Source of the DNA: Lachnospiraceae bacterium NK4A144
Lineage (GTDB): Bacteria; Bacillota; Clostridia; Lachnospirales; Lachnospiraceae
Direction of reading: 5' to 3'
Length of the DNA stretch: 33,361 nt
NCBI GenBank assembly: GCA_000424365.1
Contig: AUJT01000004.1
Location: 1 to 33,361, forward strand
Part shown: positions 23,434 through 30,984 of the stretch, one piece after another
Position numbering within the stretch: position 1 is the stretch's first letter
How the letters are laid out: the number at the start of each line of letters is the position of its first letter
Translations under genes and position numbers: made by a program
Notes under the pieces: model-generated
What the model saw: only the letters and a program-made list of their open reading frames with translations
The model's database searches: none
Told to the model about the DNA's origin: nothing

Positions 23434-25311
23434 TTATTTTTTAACCAGAACCATATCCTTGTTGATCACTGTTTTTTCATCAACAATCTCTCCGGTTTCC
23501 TTATCCTTCCAAATCGTTGGATCATCAGCCTTGCCAAAATTCGGCATATTCGATATGGTCTCGCCTGCCGAGACTCCTATATACTGATTCTTGTCCTGAT
23601 CCGGTATCTCAAACTGAACTATACATAAAGTGCCTTCCGATAACCACACTTTATCAAGAAAGGCTATGCGACGGGTGAGAAAATCACGTATAGTATCAAC
23701 GTCTTTTTCCTCTGCGCCGCATTCCAGTCCCCAACGATAAGAATTCATATCATCATCGTTTTCTACCGCCTCGAAATAATCTTTAAGCCCTCCGTTTAAG
23801 AGACTTTCAACATAGGGGCGTATTTCTTCTTTATAGAACCTTTTTGCTTCTTCACGGAAGCTCTCATGATTCTTCCAGAGTTCATAAAAAATATAAGTAT
23901 TCTCTGAGTGATTGGTGCAGAAATCCAAAGTTTCCGGATCATTCAGTGATGGGTAAAAGGTGTTTCCCATGGTCTGGTCATAGTCCCATATAGGGCCTGC
24001 ATATACCAATGAATCAATGCTGTCAGAATCCTTATAAAAGTACGAACTTGTTACACCGGCGCCTTCATTTTTCAAAAATTCTTCAAAGACATATTTGTCA
24101 GCAAAGCTCTTCATATCTATGAGATCCGACATATCTTCTCCGGAATAAGCTCTGTCCTCGATCTCCTGAAAGATATCCGCTATATAACCGACCTCACTCA
24201 CAGATCCGTATGCAGGGCTTCTAAGTACATATTTTTCACCACGCTTTGTGGTGAATTTTGTTGCCTCTGCCGCATACTTTGGACCGTAATCATGCTCGAT
24301 AAGATATCCTCCGGTTATATCTTCGGGCTGAACTTCGAGTTTCACTCCCACCTGCTCTGAACCATTTTCGCCTGTGGTTGTTACTTTTTCTGCCGATTCT
24401 GCAGGTATCCGGTTCATTTTGTCATTTTCAGATTCGAGATCTGTTACATTTACACGGTTACGTCCGATCTCTGCCTTTTCGACAAATTGATAAAGACCTC
24501 TATATTCTCCATTTATATAGACTTCCGCATATCTTAACTCCGGTGAATATCCCGGCATGATCGAATCCGCCATATCGTATGCAACTGAATTACGCATAAG
24601 TGACGCATCAAGAGCATTTGCAAGCATTATCCATTTTTTTGCAGCGTTCAATCCAAGGATCGAGCTTTCTTTATGCAACGTTATCTGGTACGGACGCTTA
24701 TCCTGAAGCCATGTAGAATTTCCATGACCTCTCAGACTGTCGAATCTTCCGCTGTAATTCAATTCTCCGTCAGCTTCGATTATTTTCAGCTTTCCGCCCT
24801 CGGAATTACCCTTTTCAGCATGAATGTGATCCAGCGAACCACTTGCTGTAGTGATGTATGCAGCAGCGATATCTTTACTTTTCTTGAATATCAGATTGCC
24901 CTTTTCGCGGACTTCTCCGTTTTTATCACAAAATGCGACGGTATACTGCTCATCGATAGTGATCTCAGGCAGTTTGTCACCACTGCTTATCTTTTTTTCT
25001 GTACCATCAGCATTTGTAAGAACTATGTGATCCCTGTTTTCGAATGTTACGGATATACCATCATTATCTGCAAAAGACGGCAAAAAAGCATAGTATTCCG
25101 TCGGTGTGACACGGATATCTCCAAAGCACTTCACAGATCCTGTCTGGCCATGCCCCGATGCATAAAATACGAGGTGGTCAAACACTGTTCCTTCTGATAC
25201 AGATGCTCTGTAATCTGCAAATTTTAATCCTGCCAGTATCGTGAAAAAAGCCGCTAAAAAGATCAGCAGCCCTAATATCAAAATATTTTCTTTTTTTCTT
25301 AAAATACGCAT
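23434..25311 (-). CDS. CotH-like kinase-family protein A, membrane-anchored
   Basis: A 625-residue CotH-family protein, first gene of the cassette. RKK then a helix at 10-29 predicts an N-terminal anchor and an outside domain. A beta-rich region (about 45-185) precedes the core: RGHGNSTWLQDKRPYQI (194-210), FVEKAE (276-281), GYLIEHDY (335-342), LKNEGAG (413-419), GPIWDYD (439-445). The usual catalytic Asp after KN-x is Gly. The C-terminal stretch after about residue 560 resembles the matching end of CotH B. The ATG lacks any ribosome site and coincides with the predicted transcription start. Clearly homologous to CotH B throughout, so the pair arose by duplication. Confidence 0.85.
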   Translation of the reverse strand: MRILRKKENILILGLLIFLAAFFTILAGLKFADYRASVSEGTVFDHLVFYASGHGQTGSVKCFGDIRVTPTEYYAFLPSFADNDGISVTFENRDHIVLTNADGTEKKISSGDKLPEITIDEQYTVAFCDKNGEVREKGNLIFKKSKDIAAAYITTASGSLDHIHAEKGNSEGGKLKIIEADGELNYSGRFDSLRGHGNSTWLQDKRPYQITLHKESSILGLNAAKKWIMLANALDASLMRNSVAYDMADSIMPGYSPELRYAEVYINGEYRGLYQFVEKAEIGRNRVNVTDLESENDKMNRIPAESAEKVTTTGENGSEQVGVKLEVQPEDITGGYLIEHDYGPKYAAEATKFTTKRGEKYVLRSPAYGSVSEVGYIADIFQEIEDRAYSGEDMSDLIDMKSFADKYVFEEFLKNEGAGVTSSYFYKDSDSIDSLVYAGPIWDYDQTMGNTFYPSLNDPETLDFCTNHSENTYIFYELWKNHESFREEAKRFYKEEIRPYVESLLNGGLKDYFEAVENDDDMNSYRWGLECGAEEKDVDTIRDFLTRRIAFLDKVWLSEGTLCIVQFEIPDQDKNQYIGVSAGETISNMPNFGKADDPTIWKDKETGEIVDEKTVINKDMVLVKK

Positions 25312-25317
25312 GGTGAA

Positions 25318-25326
25318 ATTATAACA
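25318..25326 (-). promoter_or_regulatory. Extended -10 promoter of the CotH-VTC cassette (leaderless)
   Basis: Minus strand TG-T-TATAAT: extended -10 with a perfect TATAAT at 25318-25323. Counting +1 seven bases beyond gives 25311, the A of the CotH A start codon. No -35 match (TGTCTC). The upstream etfA terminator isolates it from the butyrate operon. Confidence 0.6.
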
Positions 25327-25330
25327 CGCA

Positions 25331-25367
25331 AAAGAAAAAAGAGACAGGCACTTTCGTGCCTGCCTCT
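25331..25367 (-). terminator. Terminator of the butyrate operon (after etfA)
   Basis: Minus strand: AGAGGCAGGCAC, GAAA tetraloop, GTGCCTGTCTCT, followed by TTTTTTCTTTT. A 12-bp stem with one G-U pair. Confidence 0.92.
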
Positions 25368-25406
25368 GCGTATGGACATTAATATTTATTAAGGTTATGG
25401 CTTAAA

Positions 25407-26471
25407 TTAAGCGTTTGCCTTTGCTTCCTGCTCAGCCTTGATCTTCTTTGTGAGCTCAGGAACGATCTTGTTGAGATCGCCTACGATACCGTAGTCAGCA
25501 ACTTCGAAGATCGGAGCATTCTCATCCTTGTTGATAGCGATGATGATGTCAGACTCTTCCATACCAGCTACGTGCTGGATAGCTCCGGAAATACCGATTG
25601 CGAAGTATACGTGAGGACGTACAGTCTTACCTGTCTGACCTACCTGCATATCCTTAGGCATCCAGCCAGAATCAACAACTGCACGAGAGCAGGAAACCAT
25701 ACCGCCCTTGAAGAGAGCAGCGAGGTCCTTAAGCATATCGAAGTTCTCCGGTGAGCCAACTCCACGTCCGCCGGATACAAGAACCTTAGCGTCCATGATG
25801 TTTGCTACGTTAGAAACTTCCTTAACTACCTTCTCGATAGTTACATACTTGTCGTTAGGAGTGAAGCCAGGATTGTAGTTAACAACCTCAGCCTTTGCAC
25901 CCTTCTTCGGCTCGATCTTCTGCATAACACCAGGACGAACTGTTGCCATCTGCGGACGATAATCCGGGCAAGCGATAGTTGCGATAGTGTTACCACCGAA
26001 AGCAGGACGAGTCATGAGGAGCTGCTTATGCTTCTGCTCATCTTCCTTACCCGGTACTGCTACGAGCGGGAAATCACCGATCTCAAGTACTGTACAGTCA
26101 GCTGTAAGACCTGTGTGAACACGAGCGGATACTCTCGGGCCAAGGTCGCGGCCGATTGCTGTAGCACCTACGAGCATGATCTCAGGCTTGTACTCGTTGA
26201 TTGCAGATGCAAGTGCATGTGCGTAAGGCTCAGTTCTGTACTCCTTAAGCTCAGGATCGTCAATAACGATTACTCTGTCTGCACCGTACTCAGCGAGCTC
26301 ATCTACGAGTCCGCCAACTTCGGAACCGATAAGAACTGCTGTTACAGTCTTGTCGTCAAGGTTCTCAGCGAGGTCACGTGCCTTACCAAGAAGCTCCAAT
26401 GCGATGCTGGATACTTCATTATCTACCTGCTGAGCGAAAATAAATACGCCCTTATATTCTTCTAATCCCAT
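25407..26471 (-). CDS. etfA: Electron transfer flavoprotein alpha subunit
   Basis: EtfA forms the FAD-containing heterodimer with EtfB that, with butyryl-CoA dehydrogenase, carries out NADH-dependent, ferredoxin-coupled (bifurcating) crotonyl-CoA reduction in butyrate producers. The 354-residue protein has the C-terminal FAD-binding signature SGGRGVGSPENF, VGQTGKTVRPHVYFAIGISG and INKDENAPIF. I start at the ATG at 26471, with GGAGG 7 nt upstream; the longer frame runs into a repeat. Last gene of the operon, 200 nt after etfB. Confidence 0.96.
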   Translation of the reverse strand: MGLEEYKGVFIFAQQVDNEVSSIALELLGKARDLAENLDDKTVTAVLIGSEVGGLVDELAEYGADRVIVIDDPELKEYRTEPYAHALASAINEYKPEIMLVGATAIGRDLGPRVSARVHTGLTADCTVLEIGDFPLVAVPGKEDEQKHKQLLMTRPAFGGNTIATIACPDYRPQMATVRPGVMQKIEPKKGAKAEVVNYNPGFTPNDKYVTIEKVVKEVSNVANIMDAKVLVSGGRGVGSPENFDMLKDLAALFKGGMVSCSRAVVDSGWMPKDMQVGQTGKTVRPHVYFAIGISGAIQHVAGMEESDIIIAINKDENAPIFEVADYGIVGDLNKIVPELTKKIKAEQEAKANA

Positions 26472-26523
26472 TTTAGTCCTCCAGGAAATTGCTTGCTTAA
26501 CATTTACTTTTTCATAATACCAC

Positions 26524-26657
26524 GGATTACTTCGCACCTATGGTGCTCTCGTAATCCTAAACCACTCACATTCCGCGCTATTGCGCTGTATGTTCGTGGT
26601 TTGCGGGTTCCAAAGGTCAAACCCGCATTGCGCAAGCGCATACGGTTTTGCACTTTT
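26524..26657. repeat. Hairpin array in the etfB-etfA gap
   Basis: Four or five successive hairpins: GGATTAC/GTAATCC enclosing GCACC-tat-GGTGC (26524-26557); AACCAC/GTGGTT enclosing ACAT/ATGT and GCGC/GCGC (26560-26601); GCGGGTT/AACCCGC (26603-26626); TGCG-CAAG-CGCA (about 26629-26640); GGTT/AACC (about 26644-26662). No open frame. Transcribed between the two ETF subunits. Confidence 0.7.
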
Positions 26658-26671
26658 GAACCCTGGTATTA

Positions 26672-27466
26672 TCAGATCACGTGCTTCTCTGTGAGCTTTC
26701 CTACGATGTAGTTTACTGCTTCAGCCGGAGAATCCGGAGTAACTACTTCGCCCTTACCCTTAGCAACCTTATCGGAAGCCTTAGCGATAACTGTCGGTGA
26801 ACCAGCCTTACCGATGTTCTCATCAGCAACGTCCAGCTTATCTCTGCCCCAAACAGTTACTTCCTTCTTGAAAGCATCAAAGATTCCACCCGGAGTCATG
26901 TAACGGGGCTCGTTGAGCTCAGAAAGAGCAGTAACGAGGCAAGGCATCTTTGCTGTAAGGATGTGATATCTGTCATCAAACTGACGCTTAACTGTTACAG
27001 TCTTAGCTGCACGGTCAACCTTAAGCTCCTCTGCGTAGGAGATTACCGGGATATCAAGGTGCTCGGAGATCTGAGGACCAACCTGAGCTGTATCACCATC
27101 GATAGCCTGACGGCCTGTGATGATGAGATCATACTCCATGTTCTTCAGAGCGCCTGCGATTGTGGAAGATGTAGCCCAAGTATCAGCACCACCGAGTACA
27201 CGGTCAGTGATAAGAAGACCCTCATCAGCGCCCATAGCAAGTGCCTCACGAAGAACTTCATCAGCCTTCGGAAGACCCATTGTTACAACAGTAACTGTTG
27301 TGTTCTCAGGATCTTCGTCCTTGATGCGAAGTGCTGCCTCAAGACCTGCCTTGTCATCCGGGTTCATAATTGCAAGCATTGCTGCTCTATCAAGTGTTCC
27401 GTCGGGCTTAAACTTTACTCCACCCTTTGTATCAGGAACCTGCTTTACACATACAACGATTTTCAT
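26672..27466 (-). CDS. etfB: Electron transfer flavoprotein beta subunit
   Basis: EtfB is the second subunit of the ETF complex that works with Bcd; in bifurcating ETFs it carries a second FAD in place of AMP. The 264-residue protein begins MKIVVCVKQVPDTKG and has NPDDKAGLEAALRIKDE, VVTMGLPKADEVLREALAMGADEG (about 61-84) and TGRQAIDGDTAQVGPQISEHL (about 116-136), the last a signature of butyrate-type EtfB. The ATG follows AAAGGAG. It lies 98 nt after bcd, a gap holding a hairpin element. Confidence 0.96.
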   Translation of the reverse strand: MKIVVCVKQVPDTKGGVKFKPDGTLDRAAMLAIMNPDDKAGLEAALRIKDEDPENTTVTVVTMGLPKADEVLREALAMGADEGLLITDRVLGGADTWATSSTIAGALKNMEYDLIITGRQAIDGDTAQVGPQISEHLDIPVISYAEELKVDRAAKTVTVKRQFDDRYHILTAKMPCLVTALSELNEPRYMTPGGIFDAFKKEVTVWGRDKLDVADENIGKAGSPTVIAKASDKVAKGKGEVVTPDSPAEAVNYIVGKLTEKHVI

Positions 27467-27500
27467 GTATTTGCTCCTTTATAATCAAACTAAAATGCTA

Positions 27501-27563
27501 AGTGATGGTATTTTTGACTCGCTAACGACACTAAACTCGTTAATACCTCGCTAAGTGTTCACT
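27501..27563. repeat. Inverted-repeat element in the bcd-etfB gap
   Basis: AGTGA..GGTATT (27501-27512) pairs with AATACC..TCACT (27542-27563), enclosing AACG/CGTT. GCTAAGTG occurs near each end. No gene here. Confidence 0.55.
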
Positions 27564-27564
27564 T

Positions 27565-28725
27565 TTATTTAAGCAGTGCGCCGGAAATAACCATTCTCTG
27601 AACTTCTGATGTTCCCTCGTAGATCTCTGTGATCTTAGCATCTCTCATCATACGCTCTACTTCGTACTCTCTGATGTAGCCGTAGCCGCCGTGGAGCTGT
27701 ACAGCCTTAGTTGTAACATCCATAGCAACCTCTGCTGCGAAAAGCTTAGCCTTTGCAGCTTCTACACCGTAGTAGCTCTTGTTTGCCTTAGCGTCTGCTG
27801 CCTGATATACAAGAAGTCTTGCAGCCTCACACTGAGTAGCCATGTTTGCAAGCTGGAACTGAGTATTCTGGAAAGCACCGATTGCTCTGCCGAACTGCTT
27901 TCTCTCCTTAACGTAAGCAACAGTTCTGTCAAGAGCGCCCTCTGCGATACCAAGAGCCTGAGCAGCGATACCGATACGTCCACCGTCAAGTGTATGCATG
28001 GCAATATTAAATCCCTTGCCTCTCTGACCAAGAAGGTTCTCAGCCGGAATATGGCAATCCTGGAAGATAAGCTCATATGTGGAAGAACCACAGATACCCA
28101 TCTTGTTCTCCTTTGTTCCAAATGTGAAACCAGGAGTATCCTTCTCAACGATAAATGCAGAGAACTTCTTCTGCTTTCTGCCTCTCTTATCCTCTACGAT
28201 ATCTGTGTAAGCGATGATGATGTAAACATCTGCTTCCTTACCGTTTGTGATGAAGCACTTGGAACCGTTAAGGATCCACTCTTTTCCATCCTCAGAAAGA
28301 ACAGCCTTTGTCTGAACGCCCTGAGCATCTGTACCAGCACCAGGCTCAGTAAGACCGAAAGCACCGAGCTTCTCACCCTTTGCAAGGGGAACAAGGTACT
28401 TCTGCTTCTGCTCTTCTGTACCGTATGTCATAATAGGGTCGCAGCAAAGTGATGTATGTGCAGATACGATAACTGCTGTAGTACCGCAAACCTTTGCGAG
28501 CTCTTCTACGCACATAGCGTATGTAAGAGGATCACATCCCTGTCCGCCGTACTCCTTCGGGATCGGAATACCCATGAAACCGTACTTCTGCATCTTCTTT
28601 ACAGTTTCTCTCGGAAACTCATGTGTCTCATCAACTTCGATTGCAAGCGGCTTTACTTCCTTCTCTGCAAACGCTCTGAAAAGGTCACGAGCCATCTGAT
28701 GCTCTTTACTTAACTGAAAATCCAT
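27565..28725 (-). CDS. bcd: Butyryl-CoA dehydrogenase
   Basis: Reduces crotonyl-CoA to butyryl-CoA with electrons from the EtfAB complex. The 386-residue acyl-CoA dehydrogenase has FGLTEPGAGTDAQG (about 123-136), FITNGKEADVYIIIA, the QLHGGYGYIREYEVERMMRDAK segment and YEGTSEVQR with catalytic base E370. Length is typical. The ATG follows GGAGG (TATATGGAGG). It lies between hbd and etfB, the usual butyrate-cluster order. Confidence 0.97.
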   Translation of the reverse strand: MDFQLSKEHQMARDLFRAFAEKEVKPLAIEVDETHEFPRETVKKMQKYGFMGIPIPKEYGGQGCDPLTYAMCVEELAKVCGTTAVIVSAHTSLCCDPIMTYGTEEQKQKYLVPLAKGEKLGAFGLTEPGAGTDAQGVQTKAVLSEDGKEWILNGSKCFITNGKEADVYIIIAYTDIVEDKRGRKQKKFSAFIVEKDTPGFTFGTKENKMGICGSSTYELIFQDCHIPAENLLGQRGKGFNIAMHTLDGGRIGIAAQALGIAEGALDRTVAYVKERKQFGRAIGAFQNTQFQLANMATQCEAARLLVYQAADAKANKSYYGVEAAKAKLFAAEVAMDVTTKAVQLHGGYGYIREYEVERMMRDAKITEIYEGTSEVQRMVISGALLK

Positions 28726-28753
28726 TATATTTCCTCCATATATAAAGTCGGAA

Positions 28754-28786
28754 GCCGACTGCCATGATAGTTCGCCGGCAGTCGGC
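28754..28786 (-). other. Intercistronic hairpin between hbd and bcd
   Basis: A perfect 10-bp stem GCCGACTGCC / GGCAGTCGGC with a 13-nt loop, 20 nt after the hbd stop. On the minus strand the following TTCCGACTTTATA is not a good U run, so it looks like an mRNA-stabilising or processing element rather than a full terminator. Confidence 0.6.
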
Positions 28787-28808
28787 GCCGAATGTGCTTT
28801 TTATAAAA

Positions 28809-29687
28809 TTACAGCTTGTCTACCGGAGTCTTTGTACGATCTTCGTTGTACTTGTAGAAACCGATACCTGTCTTTACGCCAAGCTTCTTTCCGCGAACCA
28901 TCTTACGAAGAAGCGGGCATGCGCGATACTTGCTGTCGCCTGTCTCTTTGTAGAGAACATCCATGATAGCAAGAACGATATCAAGACCGATGTAGTCACC
29001 GAGCTCAAGGGGTCCCATCGGATGGTTGCAGCCGAGCTTCATAGCGGTATCGATACCCTCGATATCAGAAATGCCCTCGCTGTATACGAAGATACCTTCG
29101 TTGATCATCGGAACAAGGATTCTGTTTACAACGAAACCAGGAGCCTCGTTAACCTGTACCGGAGTCTTTCCAAGAGCCTTGGAGATCTCAACAACCTTCT
29201 CAGTTGTCTCCTTCGGTGTGTTTGCGCCGGAGATAACCTCGATGAGCTTCATTACAGGAGCCGGATTGAAGAAGTGCATGCCGATGATAGGCTTTGAAAG
29301 TCCGGAACCAATCTCTGTGATGGAAAGTGAAGAAGTGTTTGATGCATAGATGCAGTCAGGGTTCTTAACGATCTCATCCTGAAGTTCCTTGAATGTAGCC
29401 TTCTTGATATCCATAACTTCAAGAGCTGCCTCAACTACGAGATCAGGATCTGTAGCCTGAGAATTAAGACCTGTGGTGATCTTTGCAAGATAGCTGTCAG
29501 CTGTCTCCTGTGTGATCTTCTCCTTCTTTACGAGTCTGGAAAGATTCTTTTCGATCTTAGCCTTTCCGCCATCAGCGAACTCCTGCTTAATATCGCAAAG
29601 ATAAACCTTTTCAACCTCACCGCACTGTGCAAATGCCTGTGCGATACCGCTTCCCATTGTGCCGGCACCGATAACTGCTACCTTCAT
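28809..29687 (-). CDS. hbd: 3-hydroxybutyryl-CoA dehydrogenase
   Basis: Reduces acetoacetyl-CoA to 3-hydroxybutyryl-CoA with NADH. The 292-residue protein has the N-terminal NAD motif GAGTMGSGIAQ (7-17), SNTSSLSITEI, GMHFFNPAPVMKLIEVI containing the catalytic His, and NEAPGFVVNRIL. The C-terminal ends GVKTGIGFYKYNED, typical of Hbd. The ATG follows AGGAGG. A 217-nt gap to crt is filled by a dispersed repeat and a TACGGGC/GCCCGTA hairpin (29711-29735). Confidence 0.97.
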   Translation of the reverse strand: MKVAVIGAGTMGSGIAQAFAQCGEVEKVYLCDIKQEFADGGKAKIEKNLSRLVKKEKITQETADSYLAKITTGLNSQATDPDLVVEAALEVMDIKKATFKELQDEIVKNPDCIYASNTSSLSITEIGSGLSKPIIGMHFFNPAPVMKLIEVISGANTPKETTEKVVEISKALGKTPVQVNEAPGFVVNRILVPMINEGIFVYSEGISDIEGIDTAMKLGCNHPMGPLELGDYIGLDIVLAIMDVLYKETGDSKYRACPLLRKMVRGKKLGVKTGIGFYKYNEDRTKTPVDKL

Positions 29688-29750
29688 TTGTATTTCCTCC
29701 TGTTTATTCTTACGGGCTTTTTACCCGGGCCCGTATCCGGAATCTAGAAC

Positions 29751-29892
29751 AAAGAATCCGACTTTGTCGGATTCTCCGCGCAAGCGCGGGAGCTATAGGC
29801 TCTTCCTATCCGCGCGCGTCGCATCCCCATGCACGTAGTGCATTTTTGGACTTATAGGAATTCCAACGGAATTTCCTATAAGTTCAAAAAAA
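29751..29892 (-). repeat. Multi-hairpin dispersed repeat, copy 2 (crt-hbd gap)
   Basis: Second copy of the element at 6359-6496, same orientation. It shares GAATCCGAC-TTT-GTCGGATTC, the CGCG-CAAG-CGCG stem, the CCGCGCGCGTCGCAT block and ATGCAC/GTGCAT. The long terminal hairpin differs in sequence but keeps pairing (ATTCC/GGAAT here, AATCC/GGATT in copy 1). Confidence 0.8.
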
Positions 29893-29904
29893 TGTTATAG
29901 TCAA

Positions 29905-30699
29905 TTACTCATTCTTGAACTCAACATGCTTAACCTTTGCAGGATCATCCTTCTTTCTAAGGAAGTTTGCCATACCCTCTTTCTGATCGTATGACTCGAA
30001 GCATGAACCGAAAAGCTTCTCTTCGATAACAAGAGCATCATCGATATTAACCTGCATACCATCGTTGATAGCCTTCTTGCAGGCACGAACAGCGATAGGT
30101 GCATTCTGAGCGATGGTATTTGCCATCTTCTCAGCTGTTGCCATAAGCTCCTCAGCCGGAACTACCTGATTTACGAGACCGATTCTCAGAGCCTCATCAG
30201 CCTTGATATTTCTTGCAGTGTAGATCATCTGCTTTGCCATACCCATACCTACGAGACGAGCAAGTCTCTGTGTTCCGCCGAATCCCGGTGTGATTCCGAG
30301 ACCAACCTCAGGCTGACCGAATACTGCATTTTCAGAAGCGATCCTGATGTCACAGCTCATGGAGATCTCACAGCCGCCGCCAAGTGCGAAACCGTTGATA
30401 GCTGCGATTACAGGGATAGGGAATGCTTCGATCTTACGGAAAACATCATTTCCTTTCTTACCGAAAGCCTCGCCCTCAGCCTTTGTAAGTGTGCTCATCT
30501 CTCCGATATCAGCACCTGCAACGAAAGACTTATCACCTGCACCTGTAAGAACAAGGCAGCGAACAGCGTTTGTGTCAACACTGTCAAGAACAGCGTTAAG
30601 ATCATCAAGAACCTGAGAATTAAGTGCATTGAGAGCCTTCTCACGGTTAATTGTCACAACTGCGATCTGACCCTTTACTTCATAATCAACGAATCCCAT
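29905..30699 (-). CDS. crt: 3-hydroxybutyryl-CoA dehydratase (crotonase)
   Basis: Dehydrates 3-hydroxybutyryl-CoA to crotonyl-CoA. The 264-residue crotonase-fold protein has VAGADIGEMS (about 60-69), the oxyanion/catalytic segment INGFALGGGCEISMSCDIRIAS with one Glu, and FGQPEVGLGITPGFGGTQRLARL with the second Glu. Length is the family norm. The ATG follows GAGGAA. It lies 285 nt downstream of thl, an unusually large gap that holds a repeat element, and 217 nt upstream of hbd. Confidence 0.96.
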   Translation of the reverse strand: MGFVDYEVKGQIAVVTINREKALNALNSQVLDDLNAVLDSVDTNAVRCLVLTGAGDKSFVAGADIGEMSTLTKAEGEAFGKKGNDVFRKIEAFPIPVIAAINGFALGGGCEISMSCDIRIASENAVFGQPEVGLGITPGFGGTQRLARLVGMGMAKQMIYTARNIKADEALRIGLVNQVVPAEELMATAEKMANTIAQNAPIAVRACKKAINDGMQVNIDDALVIEEKLFGSCFESYDQKEGMANFLRKKDDPAKVKHVEFKNE

Positions 30700-30727
30700 T
30701 TAATTGGTTCCTCGCTTTCATTTTATT

Positions 30728-30827
30728 GATGTAAGGGTCAAAAGTAAATTTTGCCCCTTACTGATGTCACGGATTGGTTACTGTTCACTCGCTTCCAGCT
30801 CGCTCACGTAACGGATTTTGCCAATTA
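30728..30827. repeat. 100-nt direct repeat, copy 1 (thl-crt gap)
   Basis: Identical to 33262-33361 except one base (T at 30732, C at 33266). It contains GTAAGGG..CAAAA / TTTTG..CCCTTAC (hairpin, about 30731-30761) and the GTTACTGTTCACTCGC module also found inverted at 6871-6896. Confidence 0.9.
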
Positions 30828-30922
30828 AATCGCCTCCGGCGATGGGCAAAATCCAATGGCTTTTCATCTTTCTTGGTCGCAACCTCCGCAGCGTAGTGCT
30901 CCGGTTGCGTCTGAACAGTAAC
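30777..30922. repeat. Palindromic element within the thl-crt gap
   Basis: Outer 11-nt inverted repeat GTTACTGTTCA (30777-30787) / TGAACAGTAAC (30912-30922). Inside are GGATTTTGCC/GGCAAAATCC enclosing ATCGCC/GGCGAT (about 30812-30854) and CGCAACC/GGTTGCG (about 30878-30909). The rest of the gap to thl also holds a GGATTGC/GCAATTCC pair. No gene. Confidence 0.7.
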
Positions 30923-30984
30923 ACGGATTGCTTCATTGCTACGCAATTCCCCTCTTTAGTTACGTGCTTTTTACAGCGAAAGGA

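Noticed and set aside
26472-26537. 22-residue extension of EtfA
   Set aside because: It starts in the hairpin array and lacks homology; the ATG at 26471 has GGAGG 7 nt upstream.
27691-28452. 253-codon plus-strand open frame
   Set aside because: Antisense to bcd and rich in Ser/Cys/Leu; a shadow of biased codon use.
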